DNA of 64,000 nt, from NCBI RefSeq assembly GCF_025024155.1, contig NW_026251709.1, positions 310,001 through 374,000 on the forward strand, read 5' to 3'. The stretch comes from Gamsiella multidivaricata. Its lineage: Eukaryota > Mortierellomycota > Mortierellomycetes > Mortierellales > Mortierellaceae. Positions 12,640 to 25,736 of the stretch are shown here, in pieces. Numbering within the stretch: the stretch's first letter is position 1; each line of letters begins with the position of its first letter. Below the pieces are notes generated by a model. It saw nothing but the letters and a program-made list of their open reading frames with translations. It was not told the DNA's origin and did no database searches. Position numbers and translations under genes: made by a program.

Positions 12640-12815
12640 AGAGAGAAAGGAAGGAGAGAGAGAGGGAGAGAGAGAGAGGAAGAGAGAGATATGTGTGTGT
12701 GTGTGTGTGTGTGTATGGAGGAGTGCAAGAGAGAAAAAGAGATGGAGAAAGAGAAAGAGAAAGAAAGCGTGTGGGTGTGTGGGTGGGTGTGGGTGTGGAA
12801 GAGAGAAGGAGTGCT
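12640..12815. repeat. Purine-rich and (GT)n microsatellite tract
   Basis: GA-rich repeats surround a (TG)n run at about 12691-12713. Read on the minus strand this is a CT-rich block upstream of the zinc-cluster gene start at 12276, in the position where other genes here have their pyrimidine leader. All long open frames across it are repeats of Arg/Glu or Ser/Leu and are not genes. Confidence 0.8.
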
Positions 12816-13850
12816 CAGTGGTTTTGGATGGATGAGCGATCAAGCACAGGGAAAGAAGGAGAGAGATGCGCAGTTATTGGTGGGAGTGGAAAGTGAGAGA
12901 GAGAAAAGAGGGACGCAATTGATTGGACAGGTGTTATGCTGCGGGAGCGAGGACAATATGATGCCAAGCACTGGCTGAGCATCGGACGCGCTTGATTGGA
13001 TTGGATTGGATCTGACCTGACGTGATTCCACCTGGTTCTCCTCGATCCTCCTCGATTCGATTCGATTGGAGTGAAGTGGAGTCGAGTTGGCATTCTCATC
13101 TCGGGCCCCTCCTCCTCTTCGCTCTTCTCATTCGCGTGTCTTGGCCGTGCCAATTATCTTTTTCTCATTTTCTAACATCTTTCAGTGCGCCACCAAATGA
13201 GTGCACCTCTCCACAGAAGCTATCTAGACCATGTTTAAGCTACTTTCCTTTCCTTCTTTTTTCTTTTTTTCAACGGTGGAGAGCTTAAGCGATTGGGATC
13301 CAAACTGTGTGGTTTGAGCGGCAGAGCGCTCAAGAGTAAGTGATCAATTGCTCTTCAAAGTGCGTGTGTAGCCTGTGGATCGATCCGGCGTTGGGTCTGG
13401 AACATAGCGAGGGAGTGGAGCCAGGAGATGCTCATGGGGGAGAACACTGCGCCACAGCAGCAGTGGGTGGAAGAACGAGACACCCTTTTTCTGCTGCTCC
13501 CTTCGTGACCCTCTCCTGCACCCACCTCCCTTCCTGCTGCTCATCTTCGTCACTTAATCCCCCCGCCAGCTCCACCTCGGACTCTCACTCACTCTCCCTC
13601 CCTCCCATTCGCACACATACACTCTCTCTCAGTTCCATGCCTGCCTTTCTTCCTGTTTCCAAACCCACACCATTCCCTTCGTTACTACCACTACCATTAC
13701 TTGCACTCGTACTGCAATCACCAAAGCTCATCTCCCCTCTTGTCCTTCACTCCACTTCTTCGCAGACCATCCTCACGCTGCATCCACGCTTCGCTCATTC
13801 CTTCTGACGCGGGATCCCATAGGCAGATCGTTCGATCGCTCACCCTCATA

Positions 13851-13887
<37 letters not shown>

Positions 13888-14078
13888 CCTTCTGCAAACG
13901 GTCCCTCCCACCTTAATTTCGTGCTCTTCCCACACTTCGCCTCCCCACCGGATCTCCCTGTTTAGTTAGCAGCTACTGTTCAACTTCCCTCACCGGTTGA
14001 ACAACCAGGCATCCTTTTCTTTTCCTTCATTTATTTATTTTCATCATTTCGAAACCACCGACCTCCGTATTTCGAGCG
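12816..14078. other. Divergent promoter region and leader of the CAT-type permease
   Basis: This spacer lies between two divergent genes. It holds C/T-rich sequence on the plus strand from about 13550 to 13750, and a run of 35 T at 13853-13887 about 190 bases before the permease ATG. No supported coding exon. Confidence 0.5.
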
Positions 14079-16840
14079 ATGGACGGGGACGAAGGCTACT
14101 ATTACACTGGCCAGACTCCGTTCAGACAGCCCAATGAATCCAAATTGCGCTACCATGCTCGAAGGCTGGTCTCGATACAGACCCTAAGCCGGTTAGAGTA
14201 CACGGTCGAGGAAGCAGAAACCAAGTTCAACCGAGCCCTGGGACCTATCGAGCTCACCTTTGTCGGACTTGGTAGGTCTCTCTTTGATATTTAGTCATGT
14301 CTTAAGATTGTATGCAATTGAAGACAAGTTTTGGCGCAGCAATTCCTTCCTTATTCGCTTCATCCCTTGCTGTCTTGGCCCTCTGTTTCTTTGCATGTCC
14401 ATTTCTTCTTTGACCGGGCGGTGCACCCGTTGAACTCAGCCAGCGCAGGGTCTCAAATATGGGCAAAGCAATAGCCCAATCAGTTGATCGATCGATCTCT
14501 CTCGCACGCGTGCATTGGAATGCTTGCTGAGTTCATATTCTATCGAATGGCCACAGGTGACAGGTGGGGAACCATCTCCATAACTCTATATTACAAATCC
14601 ACGATCACCTGCACCAGAGCCCCTTTCTAGACTATCCTTGGTCAACTGGCAACTATATGCCAATCCCAGCTGCTCTCTTTTCTCTTCTCAGAAATGCGTA
14701 ACATTTTAATTTAGCAGAGCCACATCCACCGCAACGCACTGGTTTTCTCCAGAGGTCGAAATACTGCATCACATCTACTCATCTACCCATCTACTTGACT
14801 ACTATCGGCGCACAAAAATAGGTGCTGTGGTCGGCAGCGGTGTCTTTGTTATACTAGGTAAGTTTCAGGCGAATCACACACCAACTCGAGCGTCTTCTCT
14901 GTCGTTGTCACTGTCGCTGTCGTTGTCGTTGTCGTTGCTGCCTCGGCTTACTCAACACGGATACAAACAACTGTTCTTATTGTTCACCATAGGCAATGCT
15001 GCTGCAACCCAGGCTGGTCCTTCCGTCACGGTCTCTTTCATTCTCGGAGGCATTGTTTCTGGAATCGCTGCGCTCTCATATGCCGAAATGGCCTCTATGA
15101 TTCCCATCGCCGGCTCTGCGTACACCTACGCGTACGCGACCGTCGGAGAGCTTCCCGCTTGGATCATTGGATGGAATCTGATTCTGGAGTACATGATTAG
15201 CGCTGCAACCGTCTCGATCGGCTTCTCCTCGTACTTTGTTGCATTCATTAAGGATGCTTCCGGCACGGAGCTCTCTGAGAAATGGACCATGGCGCCCATC
15301 ACCTGGAGGGACAATAACTTTAATATGTCGGGCGACTACTTCAACGTACCTGCGTTCATCATCTCAGCCGTCGTTACAGTGACCATCTATTTTGGGATCC
15401 ATCTCACAGCCAGGATCAATAACGTACTCGTCGTGTTCAAGATCTTGGTGCTGGTTATCATGATCTTTGCATTAATCCCGTTTATCAAGAATGAAAATTA
15501 TCACCCTTACGTCCCACCCAACACAGGGAACTACGGCGAATATGGTACTTCTGGGCTGCTACAGGGCGCATCGTCAGTGTTCTTTGCGTACATTGGGTTC
15601 GATAGCATATCGACCACTGCACAGGAAGCAAAGGAGCCACAGGTCAACATCCCCATAGGAATCATGATGACCCTTCTCATCAGTGCCACGATATACATCT
15701 CCCTCAGCGTCGTCGCCGTCGGCGTTGCGAAGTATACGGCCCTGGGCGGCGGATCGCCACTCGTCGACATGGTTCGGATGACAAAGATGCGCTGGCTTGT
15801 GCTGCTGACAGAGCTGGGTGCGCTGGCTGCAACAACCTCTGTGATTCTCGTGCTTTTGATCGCACAGACGCGTGTCTTTTACGCTATGGGGAATGATGGA
15901 CTCATCCCACGCGCTTTTTCGAAGGTCCATCCAAAATACAAGGTAAGCTGGCAAAGTCATGTTCGACGCACACCGCATGTATTGTTACCAATCTAGACCA
16001 TTTAATCATTCTTTTTTCCTAACATGATCCCAGACGCCCTATATCTCGACTGTGATTTCTGGAACCATCTGTGCTATTTGTGGAGCATTATTGCCTACTC
16101 AAGTCCTCAGTGATATGTCCTCCATCGGAACCATTTTTACGTTCTTTGTCGTCAACATTGGAGTCATCATCCTCCGCTATACCCGCAAGACCGTGCCGCG
16201 CCGTTTTAAAGTGCCTGGAGGTAATTATAATAAAACTCAATTCCGAGTCATTGTCTGCAATGTCGTACAAGCACACCCACATTTGTCAGACGGATCCAAT
16301 AATAATTTATCCTCTTTTGTGTCACCCATGTTTCCAGGTCCATTCTTAATTCCGGGCATCGGCGCAGCCACGTCGTTATTGCTACTACAGGGCGCAAAGC
16401 GAGAAGCCATCATCCGGTTATTGGTCTGGATGGCAGTGGGCGTGCTGGTCTACCTTGTCTATGGCAGAACCCACTCTGAGGTCAACAACCCACAGATCGT
16501 CCCAGACGAACCGATGCAGGTCTTGCATGAGAACTTTTCTGCCGAAGGTGTAAACTATCAGCGCTACGAGGGATACACGGATGAGTATCTTCAACGACAG
16601 TGCGAACGACAGATGGCACGGAGAATGGGACATGGAGAATATCCAGAGGGAGACGTAGCCATGGAGCACAACCGCGAAATATACCAAAGGGAGGAGGAGG
16701 TCGAGACAGGAGGTGGTGGCGTTGGGAACGGCCACAGACCGAGAGAGGAATCGAGCTCGAATGATTCGTCCACTGCGTATGAAACAATACAAAGTCGAGG
16801 AACCGCCCATGTTCATGATGGTCAAGGCGCTATACGCTAA
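14079..16840 (+). CDS. Amino-acid permease of the APC superfamily, cationic amino acid transporter (CAT) type
   Basis: A probable plasma- or vacuole-membrane importer of cationic amino acids. Five exons: 14079..14271, 14822..14857, 14993..15942, 16034..16220 and 16338..16840, 622 residues in continuous frame. The N-terminal helix before membrane segment 1 (RRLVSIQTLSRLEYTVEEAE) is typical of CAT/YfnA-type permeases. It is followed by GLGAVVGSGVFVILG, the substrate-binding unwound helix, which is split by two introns. Then come SYAEMASMIPIAGSAYTYAY, GWNLILEYMISAATVSIGFS, FFAYIGFDSISTTAQEAKEP and RVFYAMGNDGLIPRAFSKVH, all family signatures. About 12-14 membrane segments are present. The last 110 residues are hydrophilic and rich in Glu, Arg and Gly and probably lie in the cytosol. 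Substrate is inferred from family only. The 3' end converges on the carrier gene 237 bases away. Confidence 0.93.
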
Positions 16841-17077
16841 CTAATAAACACCATCACCGTCTGACTAGAGGCGTCCATGATTCTTCAAGGAGAAGACATC
16901 TATCGTCTATGCAATTATTTTATTTTTTTGAAAGATACAGAGAAGAGAGATGGGTTTTTACAATGATGCATGCATGCTAAATAGGTCTTTTGTTGTAGGA
17001 GTATGTAGAGTGGATTTGGATGAAAGAGCCACCAGAGACTACACAGACTGAGGACTGGGAAGGGGGGAGGACTCGAC

Positions 17078-18859
17078 TTAGATACGCTTCTGAGCACGGA
17101 GGCCAAGGTGGATCAAGAGACGAGCGACATACTCGACCAAGCTGGCCTGGGCCATGAACAAGAAGGAGGCAGTCAAGATGGACTGGACAATCTTGCTGGA
17201 GATGCCCTTGTAGAGACCAGCAACACCCTCGTGCTTGATGATCTTACGGAAGCCATCCATGATAGAACTATAACGCTCCTTGGCATCATCCGACTGCTTC
17301 AGCTGCATGCGAGACTTGATCACACTATTCCCCGGAGCAGATATAACCAAACCGGCGGTTTTAGAATAAGGCGTAATCGACACAATTCATGTTGGAGACA
17401 AAAAAAAACGCGTCCATGAATTCTCCAGAGCACACACTTACATGTAAGGATAGGTGATGCTGGTGGCAGCCAGCTTGCTGACAGCGCCCAACAAGAAGAA
17501 ATCAAAGCTAGTGAGGGCACGGGTCTTGGAAATGGCCGTCTTGAACTTCTCAAAGACCGTGTATTGGATGATCGGGTTCGCGACCAAGACCAGGGCGGGC
17601 ATGACTCCCTGCCAGAACGACTTGAATCCGTTCTCCTTGATCATCTGGGTCGCAGTCTCGATCGTGCCCAAGGGACGGGCGTTGGGGGCGCTGGCATTGC
17701 GAGTCGCAATTCTGGTCTATAATATATAATATAGGCAAAGTCGCCAGTAGTTTTGCGGATCGAAAAAAAAATACAATACAATAACGCGCTATGGTCAGCT
17801 TGAATGCACTCCCCAAGATCATCCGTAAGAAATATGGAGGGAGGGTTGTACAGACAGCACTTACGTTGATGACCCAGATAGGGTTGGTGATCAACACGGT
17901 GGCGGCACCTAACAGACAGGATAAAGATTATAGAAGAAAAAAAGGGATCAGTGAAAAGTTCCTTTTTCATTTGACCGCAACGGATTTTTCTGTCGTTGGG
18001 AAGAAAAAAAACCCATCTCTACTCACCAGCAACAGCTCCCGCAGACATGGACTCCAAGGTGCTCATCTGGGCCTTGTTGATCACCCCCTTGGTGAACTCG
18101 TAAAAGTAATAGTAGCAGTAGTTCGTGAGCGAGATGCCGAACAAGGCGCTATCCAGACCCCTATTATGTCAAGCACCGAAAAAAAAGAAGCAGAGGGGGG
18201 TCAAGAAGAGATCCAATTGCGCGCGACCCACTCATGCCATCCATTTGCTTTTTTTTTCATTTCTTGAACTTACGAGTAAAGACCCGAAATACCCTCCTTG
18301 GCGATGATCTTTTTGACAGCATCCAGGCCGCTCTGAAAACAGAACAAGATATTGCAATCAAGACTAGTTAGATTTCAGAACATCATCCATCTTTTTTTTT
18401 TTTTTTTTCCTGGGGTGCTTGTTGTGGTCGATCTAGCTTGAACGTCCTGTCACTTTATGCGGACCGCCCATCGTTCAATGGTAGGTAGACCATTTCAATA
18501 CTCAACATCACACAAAAATAAAGAGGTCCATTTTTACCTTGTAGGCCTCCTTGCTGGTCTTGTCCTTCTGAACCTGAAGTCTGCTGCTGATGGTGATCAA
18601 TGGGTAGGTCAGAGCCATGGAAATAATTCCACCTCCGGCTCCTATAAAAAGAGAGAGGGTCAAAGAAAAAAATAATAATAATGGTTTAGATATATCAATT
18701 AGCCATTGAAGAAACTGGGTCAAACCGGATAGGCTGGCGAATAAAACGAGTAGACAGGGACATATGATGCACAGACAGAAAAAAGGAACGGAGCTGGGCA
18801 GGTTATTTCATCGGTTGAGAACACGTACCGGCAATAGCGTGAACGGTGCTGTCAGACAT
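17078..18859 (-). CDS. Mitochondrial carrier family protein, PMP34/ANT1-like peroxisomal nucleotide carrier
   Basis: Relatives in this group (human SLC25A17/PMP34, yeast Ant1) exchange adenine nucleotides or CoA-type cofactors across the peroxisomal membrane. Minus-strand exons: 18829..18859, 18538..18641, 18274..18332, 18027..18160, 17865..17908, 17442..17716 and 17324..17078, giving 297 residues, the usual carrier length. Three repeats are visible, each with the P-x-x-x-x-x-(K/R) loop: YPLITISSRLQVQKD, NPIWVINTRIATRN and YPYIVIKSRMQLKQ. The first two have Thr and Trp-Val in place of the acidic signature residue, a deviation known for this subgroup. GISGLYSGLDSALFGI, SFWQGVMPALVLVANPIIQY and GLYKGISSKIVQSILTASF follow the carrier helices. 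The identity within the carrier family is inferred from these loops; a NAD/FAD-type carrier is the main alternative. Confidence 0.9.
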
Positions 18860-21800
18860 GGTGGATGAGTTGTAGAAGAAAGTGTTGAATGAGCAAAGGT
18901 GATGAGGACTGCAGGGAGAGTGCTGATGTGAGAGTGTGAATGAACAAACAAAGAAAAGACGGAAGAGAGGGGAGAACAGCTGCAGGAAATCGCACAAAGC
19001 CGGACGATCAACCTCCACAAACTCAAGGAGTAGCCCGCCTTCGTGCAACGGAGGGTAGACTAGGGAAAGCCAGCTCTCCCGGCAGGTCACTTTTCCGCTG
19101 TTCTTCTCTCTCATCTCTCTCTCCCCCGCATCACATGAAAATAGGGTCTATAACCTTATATTTTTTTACTCGGCCCTGAACCAGACAAAATCCACCGCTC
19201 CCACGCTATCCCTCCACTCTTTATCGGTGAGCCACGACAGTGGACAAGGAAGGGGGAGAGAAAATTATGCCCCGGTTTGCCTGAATGTATAGCCTTCGCA
19301 ATGAGCACAAAATATCCGGAGGCAGTTCTCGCTCGCACTCGGTGAAGCATGCATGCGTCCTCTTGTTCCTCAATTGCGTGTCGTCATTTGTTTTTATTTC
19401 TGTCCAGGAGAAGGAGCTCCGTGGGCATTCGAATAAAATGAAATCCGTTTGTACGACAGGACAAAAGAATGGTTGCCTCCGAAGATCGAGAGCCCTCTCA
19501 CTGTTGATTGATGTCTGCGGACGGAAAAAAAAACCTGGCCCTGCGTGTCGGAGTGGTCATCGTGTTCGTATCGAAGCAAATGTGAAGAGTCGACTCTTTA
19601 CAAATACATTCAGGCGGGACAGAACTGGGCTACTGAGATCAAATTTGTGCCATAGGATGTACAGAGTAACACTACAAATCTATTGTAACTATAGAGATGC
19701 GCGACAAGGCCCTCATGGCAGGTTCGAAGAGGGCCATAGATGCAAGCAGAACCATGAAGACCGAGGGTCCAAAGATGTTGAGGATGATGAGCATCAAGAT
19801 TTGCGATAGAGGAGAAAGATGCATAGCGTGCACAATGAGCAAAGAATTCTATTCTGTATGGATCGAATGTGGGTAGCAGTGTGTATGTGTGTATGTGTGT
19901 ATATTGTGCAGCCGTATTCAAAGTAGCAAGCTTTTTAAAGGTCGCAGACACACCCATAGAAAGCAACAGCCTTGATCTTGAACTGAGAGATATCAGATGC
20001 ATACCAAGGGATCCTACTCTCTTTGATTAGGAGCCAAGCGTGGTGCACCAGATCGAGGTCTTCATAACACAGTACACAGCCTTTATTTCGCCAGTGGGTT
20101 GTAATGAAAAGAATTCGCCGGCCAAGCTCTCCATTTCCAGGACTTCAGCCCTGGCCAAGGATCGGTCACCTAGTTCTTTGCCTACAGATCAAAAAGATCC
20201 GAGAACTAGTCTACCAAAGGAGCAGACATAGCACAAGTTGTTTGTTATATCTTCCTGCACAAGTAAAGGAGACTGCACTCGATTGTTGTTTTTTTTCCCT
20301 GTTGAGCACAACCGTTTGCTCACCCAGGGAGTAAGCGTACTTGAGCTATGCTGTGTACGGCATTCTATGTCAGAGGACGCATGCGAGACGCGATACGAGG
20401 GCGATGAAAGCTATATGGAGATGATCGTGATCTAGGAAGGATGGGAAGACAATACAAAACTAAGGAAGGAATTCGATAAAAGAAGGGGGGATGGGTCATG
20501 ACAAGGTTGATCCAACTGCAGTTTTGTGAATTATGATTAAACCTAAAATGCGTTCAAGCGACATGAAAGAATAAAATTTTATGCCAACCTGATCCAAAAT
20601 GGGTTACACGCAGTAACTACGTGTAAAACAAGACAATCCAGGGTAGATTTTGACGAAATGAAAAAGTTTCCGGTCTGATCGCTACTTCGACAATTGAACG
20701 CATTTTTTTTCGTGCGTCTCTCATAACCACAATTTTCGGCCCCATCACAAAACTTTCAAACTAACCAACTGTATAACAACTATACACCGCAAGCAGGCAG
20801 GCACACACGTACGACATGCACGTCTGATACTTCTTCGCGTCTGCCAGTCACCATGTCGCTTACCAGACAAAGAAAAAAAAACCTGCTGATGCCAGCCATA
20901 ATGCTCTTCCACTCACAACTACAAAGTATCCTCTTTTATTCGCACTTCCGCTTATTTCTCTGGCCAACGTCACCTATAGCCATTTTTTTCATCACTAATC
21001 GCGGCTCGTTGCGTCTATGGAGCAATGGACCACCACTATTTCATCGTTTTCCTGTAACATTTGTATTGCCCACACACACACTTCGTGGTAAATGTTAGTC
21101 TAGATATCGTAACACGCCGTTGCGCGCACATCCGGCTATAATCCACGCTCTGCCTTGCTACGATAAGTACATAAATCCAGCATCGCCTCTCTTTATTCTC
21201 TTTCTACGTGGACGTCAGTCAAAAAAACGAGGTCTTTCATAAAAGCATCGAAGCTAATTGAAAGAAGACTGACCAGAAGAAAAGACAAGAAAGATAACGT
21301 AGTTACAGTGCCTTGATAATCGTGGAACTGACCCTGGCGCATAGAAACCTGCTACTGGTGTTAGGTAAGATATCGGCTGAAAAAGGCGTCTGCATTCTTT
21401 TCCAACTTCAGTGACGAGTTCAGCAGCTCACACTGCTTGTTTTTCGTTTGTACAGAGGTTTGCCCATGTAATCACCATCCTCGACGCTCAGGAAGAAAGC
21501 CTCAGTCAGTATCGCTAGCATCTCGAGGTGTGTCGTCTTCGAATAGGTCATCCTCAGAAATCGACAACGCAGTATACGAAAGCACTGTTACGTAAATTCA
21601 CGAGATCGGCAGAATGGTCCTGAGGCAAAACATCCCTCAAGAGCGCTAGACTCGGATCATTTCAAGGATGGACCGGACTCCAACGCATATGAACCTCCGT
21701 GATGAGGTTCTAAACAAGAATCCACACGTACCAATTGAGCGATGAATTAATAATGCAAGACTTTTCTTCATACCAACATAGTTTCGCCTTCTATCGCTGG

Positions 21801-22042
21801 TCCAAAGAGTGCTTAGTGCGTTACACTGTTGCAGTGTCCCGAATTCAGACCTGCGTCGTTCGTTTGTTCGCGCCAAAACTTCGATCCTGTGCGTGCACTT
21901 GCACAATTGATTACCAAAAGGTAAAAATATATCAAGTTTGACAATTTTAATATTCGCTTTTGACTCGCGCAAAATCACGAAAAGGGATCGCCCTCTTCAT
22001 TTCGCCATTCACATCCCGAAGCAAGATCGATTCACAGCAACC
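18860..22042. other. Gene-poor spacer with coding-like islands
   Basis: From about 18940 to 19140 there is purine-rich sequence matching a CT-rich leader for the carrier gene. Short islands with protein-like composition occur at 20090-20231 (+, Ser/Lys/Pro-rich), 20340-20434 (+, acidic end) and 21510-21660 (-, acidic end SEDDLFEDDTPRDASD), but no splice pattern or known domain joins them. They may be relics. Nothing else is supported. Confidence 0.4.
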
Positions 22043-22445
22043 ATGAACCGTAATATTCCCCTTATTGTCGCCGTCGGTGTTGGTGTTATGTCCGGGTTCT
22101 ATATCTGGGAACCCACACTCAAGAAGTACCAGAGGTGGGTCCTCTTGATCCATGCGTTATCAGATCTACATCAACTACCAAGATCTTATCTAACCATTAC
22201 AACTCCTTACATGGTCGCTATTTCTTCTTAGGGAAAGCAAGGGCACTTGGCAGTACGAAGTCGTTCAGCAGACTAGGGCCGAGGAGATGAACCGGCACGC
22301 GGATGAGGTCGCGGAGGCAACCGGTGCTTCTAATATTGCTTCCTCGACGATTCCGGCTACCCCATCAACAGCAACACCACCTCCAGCAACAGGGAGCAAG
22401 GATTCTACTGAGAAAGTTCCAGGGTTCGATTCCAAATCGACATAG
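22043..22445 (+). CDS. Small single-pass membrane protein, function unknown
   Basis: Two exons, 22043..22134 and 22232..22445, encode 101 residues. The first 20 or so residues after a short MNRN start form one hydrophobic segment (IPLIVAVGVGVMSGFYIW), followed by EPTLKKYQRESKGTWQYEVV and then a Thr/Ala/Pro/Ser-rich tail ending in a Lys/Ser/Thr motif. This layout, a short N-terminal anchor with a soluble tail, is common among small fungal mitochondrial inner-membrane proteins, but I cannot assign a family. An intron keeps frame exactly (codon split AG|G), which supports a real gene despite its size. Confidence 0.7.
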
Positions 22446-22765
22446 ACAAACGCCGCGTAGGATAACATTATTTCACAGCTACATTCTCTTCAACACCATC
22501 GCATTTATTATCGGCTGCAGTAGCATGGCATTTGCCTTTTTATTTTATTTTTTTATTAACGCCAGGTCCCCCTGGCGCAGGCGTACCAAATAAAGCATCA
22601 GGTGACATCATTCGGCTACTTTTGCCTCGCCTTCCTTGCAAACACACAGAAACGCTTACGCCTTCTCTCTTATCCATTATCCCATCACCACTCCACGCTC
22701 CCACGGTCAAACATCGGCGCTCGACTGACACCGAATCCCCACCTTACCCTTTTTAATTTCACACC

Positions 22766-25736
22766 ATGGCAACACGGAAACTCCAGAGTAATGACCCTTC
22801 CGCACATCGTTCCACGGTCGGCAGAAATGACTTCCTCGTTGGAGAAGAGAAGGAAGGTTGATCAGATCTCGGTCCCTGTCCAGCTTTCCATTTTCTAAAG
22901 CGCCCTTTTTTTCTTCTTCCTCTTCTCTGTCCTTTGCTGCTTCTGCTTTCTGCTTTCTGCGCCGCGTCGGTCTTGCATGCATTTGTTTTATTTTATTTTT
23001 CGCCACCGCTTTTGCTGACTGAAACGGACGAATCTTAGCCGAAATCGATAAGGTCCTTAAGAAGGTTGCTGAAGGCGTCGAGACCTTTGAGGAAACCCTC
23101 GACAAGATCGAAAAGTCGACTCATGCGAATCAGAAGGAAAAATACGAAGCGGACCTCAAGAAGGAGATTAAGAAGCTGCAAAGGCTTCGCGATCAAATTA
23201 AGACATGGATTTCCTCCAGCGATATCAAGGACAAGAGGGCACTCATGGATAACCGGAAGCTGATTGAACAGGTTAGGACGCTTGTCAAGAAGATATTTTT
23301 GGTCATACTTACAGCATTTTTCTTTTCTTTTTTTTTTTTTTTTTTTTTTTTGGCGCTTGAGCTCCTGCTGATCTGATCCAATTGCTCCTTCGTTAATGCT
23401 TACGATAGCAAATGGAAAAGTTCAAGGCGATCGAGAAGGAGATGAAGACCAAGGCATACTCCAGGGAAGGACTGATAATGTCAGGGCGCATGGACCCAAA
23501 GGAGAAGGAGAAGGCAGAGACGTGTTCATGGGTTGCAGAACGCGTGGAAGCATTGAGTATACAGATTGAAGCTCTAGAGGCAGAGGTTGAGATATTACAC
23601 GCCGGTACCAAGAAGGGCAAGAACAATCCCGCGAAGGAGAGGATATCAGAGCTCGAGGAAAAGATCGAGAGGCATAAGTGGCACCAAGGGCGTCTGGAAC
23701 TAATTCTCAGGCTACTGGAAAACGGACAGATCGATGCAGAAAGGGTGGGCATAAAACATTTATTCAGACCGGTCACTCCACAGGAAGTCGATTCTATTAT
23801 TTTACTGTCGCTAATCCGCCGCATCTTGTCCGATTGGGTTAGGTCCTTGCTATTCAAGAGGATGTCAACTATTACGTGGATGAAAACTCGGTATGCATGG
23901 ATTAAGCAAGAATTCAATCGTGTTTGAAGACTTTTTATCAATCCGCATCCAGGCTAATTCATTTGTTTTACTCTTGCATATCAGGACCCTGACTTTGAAG
24001 AATATGAGGAGCTCTACGCGGATCTGAATCTGGAAGAGGAAGAGGACTTTTTCACCGTTGGAATGGAGGACCATTCAGGGGCGCAGGACCAGGATGATTA
24101 TGAATCAACACCAAAGAAGACATTCAAAGAACTGGAACCAGAACCCTCGCCCACACTCATACCTACGCCCACGCCTACGCCCCCGAAAGCAGCGGCGAAG
24201 ACGTTACCGACAAGAAGTAAGCGTTGGATGAAACTACGGGAAAAATTCCGTGCAGCAAATTTTATATGGCGCTATCTGACGTTAAATTGTTAACCATCAT
24301 AGAACCGTCTTTGCCAGAACCAAAGGAAATGAAACCAGTACCGGCAGCAAGTCCAGCAGCAACAAAACTAACGCCAGCGAGTACGGCGCAAAGTCGACAA
24401 CCAACAAAACCACGAACAGGATCTGTAGAATCCCCTGTTATCCAGTATGCAACAGCAGTCGCGGCCAATCTACCAACAGAGCCGGCTCGCGCACCCGCAT
24501 CATCGGCATCCCCAAGCGTTGTAGCAGCAGTACTGACAAAGGAGTCGCCAAAAGCAGCAAGCACGTCAAGTAAAGTGGAATTATCATCGCCACGGACGGC
24601 TGCACAAACGACAGTGGCGCCATCATCCCTCGTATCCATATCTGAACCCTCGCCGGCTCCAGAACAGGCGAGGATCCAACCATCATCGGCAGCGAAACCA
24701 TCGGATCCAGCCTCAACGGTACCGATCTCAGAGTCAACACAGGCTTCAAGGGCAACCGCGGATTTATCACCAGCACTGCAAAGCAGTGGCCCGTCGCCCT
24801 CTCAGGCTAATACTGAAGTATGTCTGTTAAACTGACGTATTGCTATACATGCAGTATTTATGTGATAGCAGCTAACGTTTTATATTGCAATTGTCTTACA
24901 TATAGAAGACGGCGCAGAAGGAGGAAACGCCTGCTCAGCCAAACACATCGAAGCCAGCGGCGGTAGCGGAGCCAGAGATTCGTTTGCCAGCAGCATTGGC
25001 GGACCTTGCCCATAGCTTTGAGGCGTCAAAGGAGCGTGCAATGTTAAAGGAAGTTGGGCTCTTTGTACATCGAATGCTGGAGGCCAGCTATCTGTTCATC
25101 CCTGATGCAGCTGACACGGAAAGGTATGGAAATGAACCAAGCTGATTATTGATGAGGTTTGAGGAAAAACGTGGGATCATATTCTAACCGTGCTGATATT
25201 GTTGCGGTGCTTGTGCCTGATAGACCCAAGTTTTATACGCCAAAGAATCCATATCCGACGCCGTCCTATTATCCTCAGACGCCACCTCCGGGACTATTTG
25301 AGAACCCGGCCATATTCGAGAAGTTCGACATCGACACTCTGTTTTTCATCTTTTACTATCAACAAGGAACCTATCAACAGTAAGCACTTTTCAGTTGACT
25401 CCACTTTCTATATCAGAGGACACATGCGGCATTTTCTTTTTCTTTTTCACCAGGTCTATTTGCAAATTGTTGACCATGTCTTTTTTATTGACTGAACAAT
25501 CGCTTGACGCTCGTCTCGATAGATATCTGGCTGCAAGGGAGCTCAAAAAGCAATCATGGCGATTTCACAAACAGTATCTGACCTGGTTCCAGCGTCATGA
25601 GGAGCCGAAGGCGATCACGGATGACTATGAGCAGGGGACCTATATTTACTTTGATTACGAGGGGGCCTGGTGCCAACGCAAAAAGACGGACTTTCGATTC
25701 GAGTACAAGTTCCTGGAGGACTCTGAGCTCGTTTGA
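22766..25736 (+). CDS. NOT3: CCR4-NOT complex subunit Not3/Not5
   Basis: Not3/5 is a scaffold of the CCR4-NOT complex, which deadenylates mRNA and tunes transcription and translation. Nine exons: 22766..22787, 23039..23271, 23409..23744, 23843..23890, 23985..24216, 24303..24817, 24906..25123, 25224..25379 and 25523..25736, 657 residues. The N-terminal coiled-coil domain (1-230) is very clear: [19 protein letters not shown], then [16 protein letters not shown], then [20 protein letters not shown] and [20 protein letters not shown]. Residues 230-480 form a Pro/Ala/Ser/Thr-rich linker. The C-terminal NOT box follows from about 535: [36 protein letters not shown] and [20 protein letters not shown]. 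The first coding exon is only 22 nt. The name Not3 versus Not5 is a convention; animals have one such gene and budding yeast two. Confidence 0.95.

Noticed and set aside
12436..12978. Long open frames on both strands rich in Arg/Glu or Ser/Leu/His
   Set aside because: They are translations of GA and GT microsatellites with no splice or motif support.
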